Shown here: one piece after another, positions 1-8,379 of the stretch
Layout of the letters: each line of letters opens with the position of its first letter
Numbering within the stretch: the stretch's first letter is position 1
Assembly: GCA_012719225.1 (NCBI GenBank)
Contig: JAAYAT010000046.1
Span: 1-34,454 of the forward strand
Length of the DNA: 34,454 nt
DNA from: Verrucomicrobiaceae bacterium
GTDB lineage: Bacteria > Verrucomicrobiota > Verrucomicrobiia > Verrucomicrobiales > DEV007
Reading direction: 5' to 3'
The notes under the pieces: model-generated
The model's database searches: none
What the model was told of the DNA's origin: nothing
Seen by the model: only the letters and a program-made list of their open reading frames with translations
Translations under genes and position numbers: made by a program

Positions 1-126
1 CGCGAGCAGCGCCTGCGCAACCGCTTCGGCGAAAAGCGGAAAACGGGGGCCCGCCGGATGCGCGGGGCGGACTGGGGCGATCTGCGGGTGATACGGGATT
101 TGCAGAAAGACGTGATCGGGCCGTAG
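1..126 (+). CDS. C-terminal fragment of an unidentified CDS truncated by the window edge
   Basis: Frame 1 is open from base 1 to TAG at 124-126 (REQRLRNRFGEKRKTGARRMRGADWGDLRVIRDLQKDVIGP*); convergent with the next gene. Confidence 0.45.
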   Translation, partial: REQRLRNRFGEKRKTGARRMRGADWGDLRVIRDLQKDVIGP

Positions 127-172
127 GCCTCCCGAGAAATCCGATGCGGTGGAGTCACTTTGCAGCGCCCTT

Positions 173-1528
173 CTATTTCGGCGCCGGCGGTTCGAGTTCG
201 CCGAGGATGTATTTTTTCCACAGCGCGGCCACTTTCGCGTTGGGAAGAAAGGTCTCGCCGGGGCCCAGTTCGGCCGCCGGGTCGGTTATTTTGACGACCT
301 CGCCGGTTTCGATGGTGCCGACGGAGCCTTTGGACCGATCCAACTCGACTGGCTCGGGGATCTCTGGCTCGGGGGGCGATTCCGCCTTGGTTTCCTCCGC
401 GCTTTCCCCCTCCGCCGGTTTTTCCTCCGCCGATTTGCCTTCCTCCGCGGGCGCATCCGGCTTCGGTTCCGGGGCGGGTGGCGGGGCGGCGCCTTCCTCG
501 GGCATGCGTGTCGGGATGACTTCCAGGAGATATTGCTTCGCCATGTATTCGACCAAGAGATTCTGATCGTCGCGTCCCCGGAATTCCCGTCCGTTGGTCC
601 AATTGGGTTTCATCGCGGCGTATTTCGCGAGAATGGGTGCGGCGCTGTTCTCCGAGCCCCACCGCTCCGCGTTGTTGCAGTATTCGCCCCAAACAAAGAG
701 CATCGGCACTTTCACCGAGGCCTCGGTGGGTTCGGCGTCGTAAAAGGCTCCCTTGCTCACGGTGGCGGCGAGGACGCGCTCGGGATGGGATTGCACGAAA
801 TTGTAGACGAAGGCCGATCCGGTGCGCCCGGCTCCATAGAGGGCGATGGGAAGATCGGCGAAGGCGGGTTCCTTGATTTTCGTGGCGAAATTTTGCAAGG
901 CGGTGAGCAGGGTTTTGCCGCTGCCTTTGTGGGAAAGGGCGAAATTTTCGAGCTTCTCGGAATCGCTCCGCCCTCTCCCGAGGCTGTAGGAGAGCAGGGC
1001 GAGATCGTGTTTGTTCTGAAAATCGCTCCAGACGCCGTTTCCTTTTTCGTGCCCCATGACATAGCGGAACGCGTCGCCGAAGTCATCGAGCGAGATCACG
1101 AGTATCCCGCGCGGTTTGGCCGCCGGCAACTGCAACATGAACTCGACCGCGCCGACCTTGGTGTCCAACCAGCCCATGTATTTGTTCGGCGGAGGCTTCG
1201 GTGCCTCCGGTTCGGCGGGTTCCGCCGCCATGGTCTCGTCCAGGTTCAGTTCTATGGTCTCGCCCTCCTTCGCCCGCAGGTAGGCGTCGTAGAGGATTTT
1301 CTGATCCGCTTCGAGAGCGGCGAGGTCGAGCTTTTCCCAGGGAATCCCGAGGATGGGGCCGTCGGGAACCACCTGGGCGGTGATCCCCTTCGGTGTGGCC
1401 GATCGGATGATGTGAAACTCCACCGCACGTCCGTTGGAACCTGTCAGGGTGATTGCGGACGCGGTGCCGAGAGACAGCAGGGAGGCGAACAGAAAACACG
1501 CGAAAATTCTGGGGACGGACACTTTCAT
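173..1528 (-). CDS. Secreted protein with SHD1-like N-terminal segment and alpha/beta-hydrolase-like domain lacking the nucleophile serine
   Basis: ORF track 173..1600; ATG at 1528 gives a signal peptide MKVSVPRIFACFLFASLLSLGTASA; hydrolase-fold-like segment LPIALYGAGRTGSAFVYNFVQSHPERV...VPMLFVWGEY; Pro/Glu-rich linker near the C-terminus. Confidence 0.7.
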   Translation of the reverse strand: MKVSVPRIFACFLFASLLSLGTASAITLTGSNGRAVEFHIIRSATPKGITAQVVPDGPILGIPWEKLDLAALEADQKILYDAYLRAKEGETIELNLDETMAAEPAEPEAPKPPPNKYMGWLDTKVGAVEFMLQLPAAKPRGILVISLDDFGDAFRYVMGHEKGNGVWSDFQNKHDLALLSYSLGRGRSDSEKLENFALSHKGSGKTLLTALQNFATKIKEPAFADLPIALYGAGRTGSAFVYNFVQSHPERVLAATVSKGAFYDAEPTEASVKVPMLFVWGEYCNNAERWGSENSAAPILAKYAAMKPNWTNGREFRGRDDQNLLVEYMAKQYLLEVIPTRMPEEGAAPPPAPEPKPDAPAEEGKSAEEKPAEGESAEETKAESPPEPEIPEPVELDRSKGSVGTIETGEVVKITDPAAELGPGETFLPNAKVAALWKKYILGELEPPAPK

Positions 1529-1671
1529 GGGAAATCGGGGGATGGGAACGCCGCGGCGGGACGTCCCCTTCCTTTTACAAACTCTCCCGCGCCACGACAA
1601 GTGAAAAGCGTCCGCGCCCCCTGTTCCCCTCGAACGAATCGGGCCGCGACCGTCGCGGGACTTGGCGAGGC

Positions 1672-2223
1672 TCAGCCGTATTGCTCCTGCATTTCCTTCA
1701 ACTGACGGCGGATCGCCAGTTTGCGGGCGGAGCTCATGCGATCGATGAAGAGCTTGCCAAAGAGATGATCGACTTCGTGCTGGATCGCTCTCGCGAAAAG
1801 CCCGTCGGTCTCGATGACGAGAGTTTCGCCGTCGAGCGTCTCGACGGTGGCCCGAACTTCATAGGGACGGGTGATTTCGCCGCGAAGATCGGGAAAGGAA
1901 AGGCAGCCCTCGGTGTCGCTGTCCTTTCCCCCGAGCGTCTCGACGAGGGGATTGAGAAAGACGAGCGGGCAAATCTCCGTGAGCTCGGTGTCCCGCCCGT
2001 TGACCCGCAGGTAGGAGACACACTCTTCGTCGTGCGAGACATCGATGACGGCGAGCTGGAGGGAGACACCGACCTGCGGCGCGGCCAGCCCGACTCCGTG
2101 AGCGTCATACATGGTCTCTATCATATCTGCGGCGAGTTCGCGGATCTCGGGCGTGACCTCGTCGACGCGGGCGCCGGCCTGGCGGAGGACCGGATCGGGG
2201 TAGAATACAATCTCTCGAATCAT
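1672..2223 (-). CDS. def: Peptide deformylase
   Basis: All three PDF motifs present: GVGLAAPQVG, EGCLSFP, QHEVDHLFGKLF; start at MIREIVFYPDPVLRQ (ORF track begins 8 codons upstream). Confidence 0.95.
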   Translation of the reverse strand: MIREIVFYPDPVLRQAGARVDEVTPEIRELAADMIETMYDAHGVGLAAPQVGVSLQLAVIDVSHDEECVSYLRVNGRDTELTEICPLVFLNPLVETLGGKDSDTEGCLSFPDLRGEITRPYEVRATVETLDGETLVIETDGLFARAIQHEVDHLFGKLFIDRMSSARKLAIRRQLKEMQEQYG

Positions 2224-2281
2224 GATACAGCGCGGACTTTCGCACAAATTCCGCCGGATTTCGCGCGATTCCTACGGATTC

Positions 2282-2698
2282 TTATTCGTCGAGCAAAATG
2301 CGCAGGGGGAGATCGCCGATCTCGAGACCGGCCTGCGTGGCGGCGTCCCAGACTTTGACGAGGAGTCCGAGAGGAGCCCCCTCGTCCGCCTTGATCTCCA
2401 GTTTTTCATCGGGACGGGTTGTGTGAAAATCGCGCAGGGCGGCGGCGAGCGACTCCAGCGGCAGTTCCGTCGGCCCCAAGGAGACCCGTCCGTCTTTTCC
2501 GAGAACGAGGGGAACGCGCCAGTCTTTCCCGACCTCGGGTTCCCCCTCGGAGGCACGGGGCAGGCTCACCCGAATAAGGGATTCGTCCCTTTTGAAGGTG
2601 GTGGTGACAATGAAAAAAATCAGCAGGATCGCGAAAATATCGATCATGCTGACGAGGGAGACCGTCGGACTGGTGCGTCGTTTGCGGTAGAGCTTCAC
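2282..2698 (-). CDS. exbD: ExbD/TolR-family biopolymer transport protein
   Basis: 138 aa, single N-terminal TM with PTVSLVSMIDIFAILLIFFIVTTTF, follows exbB. Confidence 0.88.
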   Translation of the reverse strand: MKLYRKRRTSPTVSLVSMIDIFAILLIFFIVTTTFKRDESLIRVSLPRASEGEPEVGKDWRVPLVLGKDGRVSLGPTELPLESLAAALRDFHTTRPDEKLEIKADEGAPLGLLVKVWDAATQAGLEIGDLPLRILLDE

Positions 2699-2707
2699 GG
2701 GAAAAGA

Positions 2708-3463
2708 TCACGTTGTGCCGGTTTCGCGCGGGGCCGGGGCCGGATCGCGCGAGTCCGTCGACATCCCTCCGGCATCCGGTGCGGCGAGGGAGTCGAGGGC
2801 GGCGGTGTAGAGGGTCGGGCCGCCCTGTTTGTAAAACTCGTACAGGAGATGTCCCGCGATGACTTCGAGACGCGCCGCGATGCGCTCCAGCCGACGGGAG
2901 AAATAGGAGTGAAAAATCACCATGATCACCGCGACGACGAGTCCGGCGATGGTGGTGTTCAGGGCCTCGGCGATCCCGGCGGCGATGCCCGAGGGATCGG
3001 AGCTAGGGGTCTCGTTCCCGAGGGTGCCGAACACGCCGACGAGACCGCTGACCGTGCCGAGCAGCCCGAGGAGCGGAGCGATCGTGATGACGACCTCCAG
3101 CACCCCCATGCCCTTTTCGAGTTGCACCATCTGCTCGTGCGCGGTCGCCTCGGCAGCATGGGTGGCGTCGTCCCGGGTGGTGAAATCCGGCGAGAGCGCC
3201 ACCCTCCCGACTTCTCCCATGGGGCTGTCGCTGCGCTTCATTTCGTGGTAGAAATGGGCGGCTCGTCCCTCGCAAAAACCTTCCCGGCACCGGGCGAGAC
3301 CACGCCGGAGTTCAGGCGGAATGACCGCGTTCCATCTCAGGGTGAGCGCCCGGTGAACGCAGACCGCCACACCGACAAAGGAACAGGCGGCGATGAAGGA
3401 CATGAAAATGCCTCCCGAGAGAAAAAAGTGCCACACCTGGGCGTTGAGAGACGGATCGAACAT
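2708..3463 (-). CDS. exbB: MotA/TolQ/ExbB proton channel family protein
   Basis: Start at MFDPSLNAQVWHFFLSGGIFMSF (3463); GVLEVVITIAPLLGLLGTVSGLVGVF motif. ORF track start at 3940 reads through tonB in another frame. Confidence 0.9.
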   Translation of the reverse strand: MFDPSLNAQVWHFFLSGGIFMSFIAACSFVGVAVCVHRALTLRWNAVIPPELRRGLARCREGFCEGRAAHFYHEMKRSDSPMGEVGRVALSPDFTTRDDATHAAEATAHEQMVQLEKGMGVLEVVITIAPLLGLLGTVSGLVGVFGTLGNETPSSDPSGIAAGIAEALNTTIAGLVVAVIMVIFHSYFSRRLERIAARLEVIAGHLLYEFYKQGGPTLYTAALDSLAAPDAGGMSTDSRDPAPAPRETGTT

Positions 3464-3500
3464 GAGAGAAAGGCGGGCTGGGAAAGGGCGGGTGCCGGGG

Positions 3501-4574
3501 TCAGTAGGTGATGATGTCGTATCGGATGACGAGGCCTCGCGAACCGACCGAATTCGCCACTTCGGTGGGCATGGGGGGCAGGGTCGCCTCGCGGATCGCC
3601 TTGAGCGAGAACTCCACGAGCGTGGAATTGGCCTCGTTTTTAGTGATATGCAAGTCTTGCACCCGGCCATCCGGATCCACGCTGAATTCCAATTTGAGAA
3701 TGCCCCAGGTGACGGCCTCGGCGTGTTCCTGGCGGTAGCGGTGCCATCTCGCGGCGATGAGGTCGCGAATTTGTTTCTTGTAGCGTCCGAGCGGGGTTTC
3801 CACCGCGTCGACGGCCTCGCGTCCGACTTTCGTGAGGGTACCGTTGTTCGCGGTGCGGTGTTCTTCGGGTTGGAAAGATTCCGAGTCGAGCGCCTCGTCA
3901 GCGGATTCCATTTGCGCCGTCGCGGCTCTTTCCTCGCCACTCCCGGAAGGGCTTTCCCGTTTCACCGAATTGTCCGGTTCTGCGGGGGACTGCGGAATGT
4001 CCTCGCCGGAGCGCGAGGAAAGCTCGAGCGGCACTCCCGCGGTTTTCTCCGGGGTGCCCTTGTCCGTGCGGGACGCGGCTCCCGAGTCGTCCGGGGCCGC
4101 GGGATCGGCCGGGGCCGTCGGAGTCGCTTGGGTCGAGGCCTTCGCGGGGGCGTCCCCTTCCCTGAAATCGCGGTTGGCGAGCGTGAGATTCGGGAGCCGG
4201 CCGTTCCCCCTGAGAGTGGGTCCTTTTTCCTGACGCTCAGACAAATCCGGCGACAACGGACTCGCCGCCGAGGTATTGCGATCCGATTCGTAGGGGGCGT
4301 TCTCCGGGGCGACCGCTTCCGGGGGATTGAGATCCGTCGAGACGAAGGAGCGACCGGACGGAGGCGCGGGTTCGACCGTGACTTGTTCCATCAACTCGCT
4401 CAGAAGCACAGTGACCTCTCGCTTTGTTTCGTTCGCGGCGGGGTCGTTGCCTCGGCGGGCGGAGGAGGGACTCGCGCCGCGGATGTGGAGAAAAGCGAAT
4501 ACAAAAAGCAGGAGGATCAGGTGGACCACGAGGGCCCCTGAGAGACTCGCAAAGAGTTTTTGCTGTTCCGACAT
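3501..4574 (-). CDS. TonB-like energy transducer
   Basis: N-terminal TM, long Pro/Ser/Glu-rich middle, TonB C-terminal-like end (WGILKLEFSVDPDGRVQDLHITKNEANSTLVEFSLKAIREATLPPMP); adjacent to exbB/exbD. Confidence 0.8.
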   Translation of the reverse strand: MSEQQKLFASLSGALVVHLILLLFVFAFLHIRGASPSSARRGNDPAANETKREVTVLLSELMEQVTVEPAPPSGRSFVSTDLNPPEAVAPENAPYESDRNTSAASPLSPDLSERQEKGPTLRGNGRLPNLTLANRDFREGDAPAKASTQATPTAPADPAAPDDSGAASRTDKGTPEKTAGVPLELSSRSGEDIPQSPAEPDNSVKRESPSGSGEERAATAQMESADEALDSESFQPEEHRTANNGTLTKVGREAVDAVETPLGRYKKQIRDLIAARWHRYRQEHAEAVTWGILKLEFSVDPDGRVQDLHITKNEANSTLVEFSLKAIREATLPPMPTEVANSVGSRGLVIRYDIITY

Positions 4575-4595
4575 CGCCTGAATGAGATCAGGAGA

Positions 4596-5501
4596 TTAAA
4601 GCGTTTTCCGCGCGAAATGAAAGAGGTATTGCTGCGCGTACCCCGCATTGGGACCAAAATGTTTCACCGCCCAGCGCTGTAGCTTCGCCCCTTTGACCCG
4701 CTTGCGGTAGTGCTCGCGGAGGACGCGCTCCATCCACACGTCGATGGGGAAGGCCTCCCACCGGCCCGCGCTGAAGAGCAGGGTGCAATGGGCGATTTTC
4801 TCCCCCACCCCGTGCAGTTGCATGAGTCCCTCCCGCGCCCGCTCCAGCGACGATTCGTCTTCGATCGCGCGGAGATCGAGTCCTCCCGAGGCGATCGCCG
4901 TGGCAGCGAGGTGGAGCGACTTCCCGCGGTAACCGAGGGAGCATTGGCGCAACTCGTCCTCACCGGCGGCGGCGAGAGCGGCCGGTTCGGGATAGGCATA
5001 AAAGGTTCTCCCGCTGAAGGCGTGGGCGGTCCCGTAGCGCCGCCGCAGGGTCATGGAGATGGAGCGGATGTGAGCCACCTGTTTCAGGGACGAGGTGATG
5101 AAAGTGGCGAGGCATTCCCAGACCGGCTGCCGAGCGATGCGCAGGCCGGGGCAGTAGGCCATCGCGGCGGCGAGGACGGGATCCCCTGCGGGAAACGTGG
5201 CGTGGATTTCCCCGAGGCGGTGGTCGAGTCCGAAATACCGTCCGACGCGCTCGCGGTCCCGTGCCAGGGTCACGACTTCGCCGTTTTCGCGCTGGGCGAC
5301 AAAGCTGGGCGGAGCGTCGCCGATGCACCCGGCGAATCCGTCGAGTCCGTTCAAGGATAACTCCTCCCAGTGGAAAAGTTGTCCCGACCGGAGGGTGTCG
5401 CGCAGGGAGAAAATTCCCTCGCAGGGCACCACGACGAGAGCGTCGTTCGCCTCGGCCGCTGAAACCGCCGAAATCGTCTTGCTCACCGATCCCCTGTTCA
5501 A
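4596..5501 (-). CDS. 8-oxoguanine DNA glycosylase, OGG1-like HhH-GPD protein
   Basis: OGG_N-like N-terminus; LHGVGEKIAHCTLLFSAGRWEAFPIDVWM has HhH, catalytic Lys (GVGxK) and Asp (PIDVW). Start TTG 5501 overlaps the rex stop; GTG at 5486 is an alternative. Confidence 0.88.
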   Translation of the reverse strand: MNRGSVSKTISAVSAAEANDALVVVPCEGIFSLRDTLRSGQLFHWEELSLNGLDGFAGCIGDAPPSFVAQRENGEVVTLARDRERVGRYFGLDHRLGEIHATFPAGDPVLAAAMAYCPGLRIARQPVWECLATFITSSLKQVAHIRSISMTLRRRYGTAHAFSGRTFYAYPEPAALAAAGEDELRQCSLGYRGKSLHLAATAIASGGLDLRAIEDESSLERAREGLMQLHGVGEKIAHCTLLFSAGRWEAFPIDVWMERVLREHYRKRVKGAKLQRWAVKHFGPNAGYAQQYLFHFARKTL

Positions 5502-6124
5502 CTCACGAAAAAGCTGAGGCTGCCGAGTTCAGCCGCGAGATCGACGTGGTTGACGACCACCGCGTCGGGCACGGAAAGCACGGCGGGGGAAAAATTGAGA
5601 ATGGCCTGCACCCCGGCGGCGACGAGGACATCGGCCACCGTCTGACCGGCCGCCTCCGGCACCGCGATGATCGCCATGCGCACCCCGTGGGCGCTGACGT
5701 AGCGTCCCATTTCCGTCACGTCGTAGACCGGCACCCCCATCTGTTCCGTGGTTGCCTTGACATTGGTCGGCTCGGCGTCGAAGGCCGCGATGATTTCGAA
5801 ACCCTCCTTGCGGAAACCGCTGTAGCGCAGCAGCGCCGATCCCAGGTTCCCCACCCCGACCATGACGACGGGTTGGAGCATGGTCAGGCCCATCACTCCG
5901 GAGATCGCCGCCGACAGGGTCGAGACGCTGTAGCCCAGACCGCGGGTGCCGAACTGGCCCACGTGACCGAGGTCCTTGCGCAACTGGGTCGGCTTCACCC
6001 CGGCGGCTTTGGCGAGATCTTCCGAGGAAACCGTCTCCACCTCCTGCTCCAGCAATTTCTGGAGGCAGCGCTGGTAAAGAGAGAGCCTGTAGACCGTTTT
6101 TCGGGGAATGTCGATTTTTTCCAA
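5498..6124 (-). CDS. rex: Redox-sensing transcriptional repressor Rex
   Basis: PRKTVYRLSLYQRCLQKL...SEDLAKAAGVKPTQLRKDLGHVGQFGTRGLGYSV and Rossmann VGVGNLGSALLRYSGF. The ORF track extends to 6334, but a TTG at 6124 gives a 208-aa Rex of normal size. Confidence 0.9.
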   Translation of the reverse strand: MEKIDIPRKTVYRLSLYQRCLQKLLEQEVETVSSEDLAKAAGVKPTQLRKDLGHVGQFGTRGLGYSVSTLSAAISGVMGLTMLQPVVMVGVGNLGSALLRYSGFRKEGFEIIAAFDAEPTNVKATTEQMGVPVYDVTEMGRYVSAHGVRMAIIAVPEAAGQTVADVLVAAGVQAILNFSPAVLSVPDAVVVNHVDLAAELGSLSFFVS

Positions 6125-6143
6125 AGCTGTTACGGGTTTCCTA

Positions 6144-6149
6144 ATTATA
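6144..6149 (-). promoter_or_regulatory. Perfect -10 hexamer (TATAAT) upstream of rex
   Basis: ATTATA on + at 6144-6149, 19 nt upstream of the proposed TTG start; -35 is poor. Confidence 0.4.
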
Positions 6150-6257
6150 CCCGAATCACGGGGAAACGTTACCTCTAAGACGCACGGATCTGCGGTTTGT
6201 TGAAAATTTTCGCGGCAAAATGCACCGTTTTTCATCCGAAACGCTCCGCACCTCTGG

Positions 6258-7220
6258 TCACACGTCGGCGTTGGCGAGGGCACCGCGGGCGGTTCGTCCG
6301 CCGCGCACGACGGTGCGATGGAGCACCGCGTCACCCGCCACGACCGCCCCCGGCCAGATCACGGAATGGCGGATCACGGCCCCCTTTTCCACCACGGCTC
6401 CGGCCCCCACGGTGGAGAGTTCATCGATCTCGGCCCCGTCGTCGATGCGGGCCAGCGGGGAAATGCGCTCCGGCTGGGTGTCATCGTAGCGGGGAAATCC
6501 GAGCCCGGGGAGCGAGAGGGCGTCGAGGTAGGCCTCCCGCTCTCCCAGATCGCCCCAGATCCCCTCGTCGATGACGATCCCGCCGACTTGTTCTCCCGCC
6601 CGGATCGCCTCCAGCATCGGCAGGACCACCGACTCGATTTTCCCCGGTTTCAGAAACGCGTAAAAAGCCGGTGAAACAAGATAAATGCCAGTGAATTGAT
6701 AGCGATGTGGCCAATCGGGTCGGAGCGCGCCCCGCATGTCCACGACCTTGCCCGAATCGGGATCGTAGCCGACGCGCAGTTCCCCGCCCTCGCTCCGCAG
6801 AATGAGGGTCACGGCATCGCCGGTGCGGAGATGCTGCTCGAGGGCCGGACGCAAGGGGAGATCGGTGAGAATGTCGCCGTTGTAGACGACGAACGATTCG
6901 TCCTCCGGCAGCCAGTCTCGGAGATTGTCTATCCCGCCGGCGGTGTCGAGGAGGACCGGTTCGTGGCGAAAATGGAGGGAAGCGCCACCCTCGCCACCCT
7001 CGCCACCGTCGGGAAACGCCTCCTGATAGGCCTCCGCGCGGTGGTGCGTGTTCACCGCGAACGCCTCCACCCCGAGGTCGTGGCGGAGATGGGAAAACGC
7101 GTAGGTGATGAGCGGACGGTTCCACACCGGAACGAGCGGTTTGGGAAGATCGTCGGTCAGGGGACGCAGGCGCGTGCCGAGACCGGCTCCGAGGAGGAAT
7201 GCTTTGCGGACTTTCGCCAT
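6258..7220 (-). CDS. Sugar-1-phosphate nucleotidyltransferase (MurU/GMPP-like)
   Basis: KAFLLGAGLGTRLRPLTDDLPKPLVPVWNRPLITYAF signature, YNGDILTD, C-terminal hexapeptide-like repeats (GAGAVVEKGAVIRHSVIWPGAVV). Confidence 0.9.
   Translation of the reverse strand: MAKVRKAFLLGAGLGTRLRPLTDDLPKPLVPVWNRPLITYAFSHLRHDLGVEAFAVNTHHRAEAYQEAFPDGGEGGEGGASLHFRHEPVLLDTAGGIDNLRDWLPEDESFVVYNGDILTDLPLRPALEQHLRTGDAVTLILRSEGGELRVGYDPDSGKVVDMRGALRPDWPHRYQFTGIYLVSPAFYAFLKPGKIESVVLPMLEAIRAGEQVGGIVIDEGIWGDLGEREAYLDALSLPGLGFPRYDDTQPERISPLARIDDGAEIDELSTVGAGAVVEKGAVIRHSVIWPGAVVAGDAVLHRTVVRGGRTARGALANADV
6983..7009. repeat. In-frame 9-bp tandem repeat, 3 units (CGCCACCCT, CGCCACCCT, CGCCACCGT)
   Basis: Direct reading; encodes DGGEGGEGG in the nucleotidyltransferase. 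Confidence 0.9.
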
Positions 7221-7326
7221 TTTCCGGCCAAAGTCTCCCCATTCCCCCGCGAATCAAGTCGCATCCGAATTGCGGCTTTCGCCCGCTGCCGTTTGCGGGA
7301 AAGGAAAATCTGCGCCACCTTCGTGG

Positions 7327-8211
7327 ATGGCTTTCATCATCAACGGCGAACCTATCGCGGACGAGGTTTTCGAAGAAGAATTCGAATCGATCAAGGAACA
7401 CTACCAGAGCCTCGGCGAAGTCGTCTGTTGCGACCGCGACACGGAGTTCCGGGGCTACGCGCGGGACAACGTGATCCACCGCACCCTCCTCGAACAGGAA
7501 TCGCTAAAGCGCTACGGCGAGGTCTCCGACGAGGCGGTCGAGGCCCGCTTCGAAGAGGTCAAAGCCGAACACGGCGACGAGCAGAAATTCTACGATAACA
7601 CCGGCTTCAACCCCGGGGACCGGCGCGTCATCCTTGAAAAGCTCAAGAGCAACATGATCGTGGACCGACTCTTCGAGGCCGAACTGGATCTGCCCACCGA
7701 TCCCTCCGATGAAGAATTGGAAGCCTACTATCAGGCGAATCTCTCCCGCTACATGCAATCCGAGCAGGTCCGCGTCAGCCAGATTTTCATCGAACCCTCC
7801 AGCCACGAGGCCGCCCGCGAAGCCTACATCGCACTGCGCGAGCTCCGGCGGGAACTCCTCGCTGGAAAGGACTTCGAACTCGCCGCCCGCGAGCACGGGA
7901 GCGGCGAGGATCGCGAGATCGATCTCGGATTCATGAAACAGGGCGAGACCATGCCCGAGATCGAAGCGATCACCTTTTCCATGGAAGTGGGCGAAATCAG
8001 CCCCATCGTCGCGACCCACTACGGATTCCATCTCTTTACCGTGACGGACCGCAAGGACCCCGCCCCCATCCCGCGCTCCGAGATTTCCGAACTGCGCGAC
8101 CAGTTCCTGCAGGAAAAACGCGGCCTCGCCATCGAAGCGCTCCTCGCCCGGCTCAAAGCCGCCGGGAGCATCGAAGAAGTCGGCGACACCGACGGCGCGG
8201 AGCCGTCGTGA
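7327..8211 (+). CDS. Parvulin-type peptidylprolyl isomerase (SurA/PpiC-like), no obvious signal peptide
   Basis: Start MAFIINGEPIADEVFEEEFESI at 7327; rotamase core QVRVSQIFIEPSS...FELAAREHGSG...DLGFMKQGETMPEIEAITFSMEVGEISPIVATHYGFHLFTVTDRK. Confidence 0.85.
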   Translation: MAFIINGEPIADEVFEEEFESIKEHYQSLGEVVCCDRDTEFRGYARDNVIHRTLLEQESLKRYGEVSDEAVEARFEEVKAEHGDEQKFYDNTGFNPGDRRVILEKLKSNMIVDRLFEAELDLPTDPSDEELEAYYQANLSRYMQSEQVRVSQIFIEPSSHEAAREAYIALRELRRELLAGKDFELAAREHGSGEDREIDLGFMKQGETMPEIEAITFSMEVGEISPIVATHYGFHLFTVTDRKDPAPIPRSEISELRDQFLQEKRGLAIEALLARLKAAGSIEEVGDTDGAEPS

Positions 8212-8283
8212 CCACCGCGACCGGACGCGGCGAACGCGGTTTCCCGCCGACGTCCGCCCCCTTCAAAATCCTCGGCAAATTCC

Positions 8284-8315
8284 TTGAATAGGAATCTTTT
8301 TCCTATAGTATTCAA
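8284..8315. promoter_or_regulatory. Extended inverted repeat in AT-rich spacer
   Basis: TTGAATAGGAATCTTTTTCCTATAGTATTCAA: perfect ATAGGAA/TTCCTAT (7 bp, 5-nt loop) flanked by TTGAATA/TATTCAA. Confidence 0.6.
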
Positions 8316-8379
8316 CTCATACTGATTTTCATTAATTCAATAATTTTTACTTTTCTATCATTCCTCAAGGCATAGCGAT

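Noticed and set aside
149-1705. 518-aa plus-strand ORF opposite the pseudo-hydrolase and def 3' end
   Set aside because: Antisense artefact; crosses two real minus-strand genes.
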